64,000 bases of DNA, taken from JAWLGZ01 sp041690635. Lineage in GTDB: Bacteria; Pseudomonadota; Gammaproteobacteria; Thiohalomonadales; Thiohalomonadaceae. The stretch spans positions 310,001 through 374,000 of the forward strand of contig JAWLGZ010000004.1 in the NCBI GenBank assembly GCA_041690635.1, read 5' to 3'. Positions 60,033 to 64,000 of the stretch are shown piece after piece. The notes under the pieces were generated by a model. That model saw only the letters and a program-made list of their open reading frames with translations. It was not told where the DNA came from and searched no databases. Within the stretch, counting starts at the first letter, position 1; each line of letters starts with the position of its first letter. The position numbers were made by a program, and so were the translations under genes.

Positions 60033-61313
60033 ATGCAGGAGAGTCTTGCCGCCCTTGACGATCATCTCGACCAGATATTCGAGTCCTTCTACCGGAGGCT
60101 GATCTCCGATCGCCACTTTGCCGGCTTCTTTCGCGACGACGCACACATCCGCAGCCTCGTTGCACGCCAACGCGAACACCTGCGCCAGGCACTCCTGGAG
60201 GATCTGCCCACCGTGCGCAGCCGCTACGTGGAGCTGGGCCGTTTTCACCACCGCATCTACGTGCCGTTTGCCGATTTCGCGGTTGGTATCGATTTCCTTG
60301 CCGACGAATTCTTTCGCACCGTACCCGAAGAAGAACAGGGCGCCCGGATCGCTGACGACGTCCACACCTTTTTCCGCGGGGTCAAGGATTACACCGCCAA
60401 GGGTTATCTGGAGTGCATGCTCGATGAGGACGCCCGCGACCTGGAACTCTTCATCACCGCTGTCCGCGAGTCGCGCGAGATGGCATCCGGACTGATTGCC
60501 GGTTACCTGCTGTGGCTGCGCCAGCTACTGAGCGCGTTGAAGCTGGAGCGGGAGGATATGCTGCCCAACCTTGACATCGAGCGGTCCGAGTTTCACCGCT
60601 GGCTCATGTCTGCAGATGCAGCGCAGTACGTCCCGGCGGCGGAAGACCGACAGCACCTGATGGACCTGAACCGGCGGATATTCACCGACGCGGGAAACCT
60701 GTTCTTTTTCGTCAAACACCAACGTTATACAGAAGTGCTGATGCTCTACGACAAGATCAGCAAGTACATCCTGACCGCCAACAACATCGTCACCGTCCTT
60801 GTCGCCCGCCTCAGGATGAGGGAGCTGATCCGCGATCCGCTCACCCGACTCTACAACCGCAAGATCCTGGATGACACCCTGACCCAGGGGCTGCGCCTCG
60901 CACGCCTGGTGCAGCGTCCGTTTTCGGTGGTGATGGTGGACATAGACGATTTCAAACGGGTCAACGACACCCACGGCCACCGCACGGGGGACTGCGTACT
61001 CGGCGGCGTGGCCGAGATCATCCGCCGCTTCATCCGTTCCAGCGATTACGCCTTCCGCTACGGCGGTGAGGAGTTTCTGCTCGTATTGAATGACACGCCG
61101 CTACGCGGGGGTGCTCGCCTCGCCGACAAGGTACGCAAGAGCATCGCGGAGACGGTTTTCAGCTGTGATGGGATCGACCTCCGCGTCACTGCCAGCTTCG
61201 GGGTCGCCGAGATGCACCCCGAGCGCGGCGTGGACCTGGAGGACCTGGTGGATCGGGCCGATCACAAGCTCTATCTGGCCAAAGAACAGGGCAAGAACCG
61301 CGTGGTGATGTAG
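60033..61313 (+). CDS. Globin-coupled diguanylate cyclase
   Basis: The 426-residue protein has an N-terminal globin-sensor fold (about 1-160) with LGRFHHRIYVPFADF, where His72 fits the proximal heme ligand of globin-coupled sensors. A helical middle region (about 165-255) and a GGDEF domain (about 265-426) follow, with the active-site GGEEF and DPLTRLYNRK. It probably makes c-di-GMP in response to O2 or another gas. A RxxD inhibitory site five residues before GGEEF is not seen. The ATG at 60033 follows AAGGAG. A cupin gene follows 10 bp later. Confidence 0.88.
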   Translation: MQESLAALDDHLDQIFESFYRRLISDRHFAGFFRDDAHIRSLVARQREHLRQALLEDLPTVRSRYVELGRFHHRIYVPFADFAVGIDFLADEFFRTVPEEEQGARIADDVHTFFRGVKDYTAKGYLECMLDEDARDLELFITAVRESREMASGLIAGYLLWLRQLLSALKLEREDMLPNLDIERSEFHRWLMSADAAQYVPAAEDRQHLMDLNRRIFTDAGNLFFFVKHQRYTEVLMLYDKISKYILTANNIVTVLVARLRMRELIRDPLTRLYNRKILDDTLTQGLRLARLVQRPFSVVMVDIDDFKRVNDTHGHRTGDCVLGGVAEIIRRFIRSSDYAFRYGGEEFLLVLNDTPLRGGARLADKVRKSIAETVFSCDGIDLRVTASFGVAEMHPERGVDLEDLVDRADHKLYLAKEQGKNRVVM

Positions 61314-61323
61314 AATCCATCTC

Positions 61324-61686
61324 ATGCCACGCACCCGCTACAGCACCGCCTTGCCCTATGAGACCAAGGACGGATCCGAAATCCGGGAGTTGATGCACCC
61401 CACGGTCCACAGCAACCGCAATCAGAGCCTGGCCGAAGCGATCGTTGCGCCGGGGGCTGCAACGCACCTGCACCGGCACCACCTCAGTGAGGAGTTGTAC
61501 CACATCACCGCCGGAATAGGGCTCATGCGGCTCGGAGAGAAGTCCTTCGAAGTGGCTGCAGGCGACACCGTCTGCATCCTGCCCGGTACGCCCCATGCGG
61601 TCACCAACACCGGCAAAACGCCGCTGCACATCCTCTGCTGCTGCGCCCCGCCCTACGCCCACGACGACACCGAACTGCTGGAATAG
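61324..61686 (+). CDS. Cupin-domain protein
   Basis: The 120-residue single-domain cupin has AATHLHRHHLSEELYHITAGIGLMRLG (motif 1 with three His and one Glu) and PGTPHAVTNTG (motif 2 with the fourth ligand His), so a full metal site is likely. Substrate is unknown. It is probably in the operon of the globin-coupled cyclase. Confidence 0.85.
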   Translation: MPRTRYSTALPYETKDGSEIRELMHPTVHSNRNQSLAEAIVAPGAATHLHRHHLSEELYHITAGIGLMRLGEKSFEVAAGDTVCILPGTPHAVTNTGKTPLHILCCCAPPYAHDDTELLE

Positions 61687-61702
61687 TCCTCCTCAACAAC
61701 CG

Positions 61703-61745
61703 CGGTTGAACTCACGCAAAGGCGCAGAGGGCGCAAAGAAAACCG
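61703..61745. repeat. GCAGAGG/GCAAAG-type dispersed repeat
   Basis: CGCAAAGGCGCAGAGGGCGCAAAGAAAA near 61715-61742 consists of three 9-base steps and belongs to the dispersed family found in the nif intergenic regions. Confidence 0.5.
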
Positions 61746-61843
61746 GGATCGACTACCCGCAGGCATTCACGATGGTGTTCCTGGCACCTTGGCGAGAGAG
61801 CTGTCTCACGACAACCCGCCCTTGCGGTATAAGTCGCGCCCCT

Positions 61844-63181
61844 CTACTTCCCGCGCGTTTTCGTAAACAGCGCAATGGACTCCACATGGGCGGTGTGGGG
61901 GAACATGTCCATGATCCCCGCCTGCTCCAGCCGGTAGCCGTGTTCGTTGACCAGGATGCCGGCGTCGCGGGCGAGGGTCGCCGGGTTGCACGAGACGTAG
62001 ACGATACGGCGGACGCCGAGACGGGCGATGTGCTCCAGGGTCTCCTGGGCGCCGGAACGGGGCGGGTCCAGCAGCACCCGGTCGAAACCGCCCTGCCACC
62101 AGGGCGCCTCGCTGAGATCGGATGCCAGATCGGCGGCGTGAAACACCGCGTTGGTGATGCCGTTTCGCGCTGCGTTCTCTCGCGCCCGGGCCACCAGGCC
62201 CGCATCCCCCTCCACGCCAACCACCTCGCGGCAGCGGCGGGCGATGGGCAGGGTGAAATTCCCGAGACCGCAGAACAGATCGAGTACACGATCGTCCGTG
62301 CCGGCATCGAACAGTTCGAGTGCTCGATCGACCATCGCCCGGTTGATGTCGGTATTGACCTGGGTGAAGTCGGTGGGCTCGAAGGCGAAGGTGACCCCGT
62401 GGGCGGGCAGTGCATACGCCAGACATGTCGACTCGGGCCACAGTGGTGCCACCGTGTCCGGCCCACCGGGCTGCAGGAAGAGTCGCAGATCGCTTTCACG
62501 GGCGTACTCGATGAGCCGCGCCCGATCTCCGTCGCCGAGCGCATCCAGGTTGCGGAATACCAGTGCGGTCTGCGTGTCATCCACCGCCACCTCGATCTGG
62601 GCGATGCGGTTGTAGGCCTCCAGGCTGCCGATCAGCTCCGACAGTTCGGCAATCCGCTCACCCACCGACGGATGCAGGATTTCGCAGCGTTCCATTTCGG
62701 CGACAAAGCCGCTACGGCGTTCACGGAACCCGACCAGCACCCGCCCCTTCGCCTTGACCCAGCGTACACCGAGCCGTGCCTTGCGCCGATAGCCCCACAC
62801 GGCTCCGGTCAGCGGCGGCAGCACTTCACCGGGCTCCACCTTGCCTAGATGGGAGAAATTTTCCAGCAGCAGGTTCTGCTTGAAACGTACCTGTGCCGCA
62901 TGATCGAGGTGCTGCAATGCGCAGCCGCCGCAGATGGCGTAATGGGGACAGTGCGCTTCGACACGATCCGGCGACGGTTCGAGGATGGTTTCGGCAACCC
63001 CTTCATCGAAGTGGCGGTGGATTGCGGTGTAACGGAACGAAACCGTCTCCCCCGGCAGTGCGTTCTCCACGAACACCGCCTTGCCCTCCACACGCGCCAC
63101 GCCGCGTCCTTCGTGGGAGAGGTTATCGATGCGTGCCTGTACCGGTTCCGCCGGCAGTGGCTTGCGTCTGCTTCGTGCCAT
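61844..63181 (-). CDS. rlmD: RlmD, 23S rRNA (uracil-C5)-methyltransferase
   Basis: Methylates U1939 of 23S rRNA with SAM. The 445-residue protein has an N-terminal TRAM domain, the [4Fe-4S] ligands in CPHYAICGGCALQH plus a later Cys (MERCEIL), the SAM motif VLDLFCGLGNFTLP and the catalytic Cys in YVSCNPATLARD near residue 400. Start overlaps the stop of the upstream exonuclease gene. Confidence 0.95.
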   Translation of the reverse strand: MARSRRKPLPAEPVQARIDNLSHEGRGVARVEGKAVFVENALPGETVSFRYTAIHRHFDEGVAETILEPSPDRVEAHCPHYAICGGCALQHLDHAAQVRFKQNLLLENFSHLGKVEPGEVLPPLTGAVWGYRRKARLGVRWVKAKGRVLVGFRERRSGFVAEMERCEILHPSVGERIAELSELIGSLEAYNRIAQIEVAVDDTQTALVFRNLDALGDGDRARLIEYARESDLRLFLQPGGPDTVAPLWPESTCLAYALPAHGVTFAFEPTDFTQVNTDINRAMVDRALELFDAGTDDRVLDLFCGLGNFTLPIARRCREVVGVEGDAGLVARARENAARNGITNAVFHAADLASDLSEAPWWQGGFDRVLLDPPRSGAQETLEHIARLGVRRIVYVSCNPATLARDAGILVNEHGYRLEQAGIMDMFPHTAHVESIALFTKTRGK

Positions 63182-63954
63182 CAGTTTTTCCAGGCTTCAA
63201 GGAACTCACGCAGGTGCGGCCGCTCGTCACCGGCCAGCATCTCGCGCACCCGTTCGCACTCGGTTTCATAGCCGGCTTCGGTGAGGCGCCCGCGCATCAT
63301 CTCGAACCGGAGGTAAACCAGATAGGTGTTCAGCACGTCGGTCTCGCAGTAATTTCGGATCCCGTCGATATCGCCGGCCAGGTAGTTGTCCCACACCTTG
63401 GCGCCGCTCATCCCCATCTTTCCCGGCAGGCCGAGCAGCGTGGCGATTTGATCGAGCGGGGCGTTTGCGCGCGGCTGGTAGCCGGCGAGCACATCCATGA
63501 GATCGGTATGGCGGTGGTGATAGCGGCTGAGATAGTTGTTGTAGCGAAAGCTGGTGTCGTCCTCGCCCGTTTCCCAGTAGCGGGGCGCGCGCACCCCATG
63601 GAGCAGCGCGCGGTAGTGGAGCACCGGCAGATCGAAACCGCAGCCGTTCCAGGAGACCAGCGTCGGGCTGTAGCGCTCCAGCCCCTCGAAGAAGCGCTGC
63701 ACCAGCTCCTTCTCCGGCGAATCAGGATTGCCGAGCGACCACACCTTGAGGGTGTCGGCGCCGCTGCGGAACACCGCGGAGATGGCAACGATGCGATGTA
63801 GATGCAGACGCAGAAACTCGCCGCCGGTCTCCTGGCGGCGCATGTGAAACATGACGGTGGCGACCTCCTTGTCGTCCAGCCCCTCCAGCCCGTGCAGGCG
63901 ACGTCCGCCTTCCACGTCCGGGATGGTCTCGATATCGAAAACCAGTACGTTCAT
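63181..63954 (-). CDS. DnaQ-like 3'-5' exonuclease (PolB-exonuclease type)
   Basis: The 257-residue protein has the three exonuclease motifs of the RNase H fold: FDIETIPD, SWNGCGFDLPVLHYRAL and YCETDVLNTYLVYLR. It matches the stand-alone predicted PolB-like 3'-5' exonucleases. Its stop overlaps the rlmD start, so both are on one transcript; promoter lies at or beyond the right end of the window. Confidence 0.92.
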   Translation of the reverse strand: MNVLVFDIETIPDVEGGRRLHGLEGLDDKEVATVMFHMRRQETGGEFLRLHLHRIVAISAVFRSGADTLKVWSLGNPDSPEKELVQRFFEGLERYSPTLVSWNGCGFDLPVLHYRALLHGVRAPRYWETGEDDTSFRYNNYLSRYHHRHTDLMDVLAGYQPRANAPLDQIATLLGLPGKMGMSGAKVWDNYLAGDIDGIRNYCETDVLNTYLVYLRFEMMRGRLTEAGYETECERVREMLAGDERPHLREFLEAWKN

Positions 63955-64000
63955 GTATGAAAAACCCTGTTGCCGTGAAGGTACAAAAAACGCCGAGGGC

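Overview
The window is GC-rich, gene-dense chromosomal DNA from a nitrogen-fixing gammaproteobacterium. The evidence is a complete MoFe-type nifD and nifH, the gammaproteobacterial NifL-NifA regulator pair, an rnf operon facing nifLA, a DraT/DraG switch for nitrogenase, and a lexA-imuA-imuB/dnaE2 damage-response set. The rnf-nifLA-nifB-fdxN-nifO-nifQ content resembles the second nif cluster of Azotobacter, and the DraT/DraG pair and general gene style fit a Chromatiales-type, possibly sulfur-oxidising, bacterium. That placement is inference. No rRNA, tRNA, CRISPR array or phage was seen.

Layout. Positions 1-10 kb hold nifH-nifD (minus; nifK would lie beyond the left edge), draT (plus), a sigma54/NifA-type operon encoding a SIR2-like protein and an EAL-YkuI-type c-di-GMP phosphodiesterase (plus), then nifB-fdxN-nifO-nifQ-draG (minus). 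nifO carries an in-frame 270-bp insertion of a MITE-like element. After gpmI, 11.8-19.1 kb holds two minus-strand operons, each behind a good -24/-12 sigma54 promoter. One encodes a TonB-dependent receptor and a DsbD/TauE-like membrane protein. The other encodes a periplasmic protein, a NapH-like membrane iron-sulfur protein, a double-cubane-cluster protein (DCCP, HgdB/YjiM family) and its ATP-dependent activator (DCCPR, YjiL family). nifL-nifA (minus) and rnfABCDGEH (plus, sigma54 promoter plus NifA site) follow to 28.1 kb.

From 28.1 to 64 kb the content is mostly general: a cation exchanger, a histone H1-like protein, the SOS mutagenesis genes (lexA-imuA-imuB at 30.6-33.3 kb; dnaE2 at 42-45.1 kb, with a matching 20-bp operator), small stress/regulatory genes, acetate kinase, TrkH, archease-RtcB, a phospholipase D/VTT fusion, a large Ig-repeat lipoprotein, L,D-transpeptidase, CYTH protein, a globin-coupled diguanylate cyclase, rlmD and a DnaQ-like exonuclease. 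Three short inverted-repeat (MITE-like) elements with 4-bp YTRR-type flanks, and several dispersed GCAGAGG-type intergenic repeats, punctuate the region.

How it fits together. NifL/NifA would control nitrogenase (nifHD), cofactor assembly (nifB, nifQ) and electron supply (Rnf, FdxN). DraT/DraG switch the Fe protein off and on by ADP-ribosylation. The sigma54 promoters in front of the SIR2-EAL operon, the TonB receptor operon and the DCCP operon suggest these less-known modules belong to the nitrogen-fixation programme. The DCCP operon is the best candidate here for an undescribed system: a second ATP-driven, low-potential metalloreductase placed inside a nif regulon.
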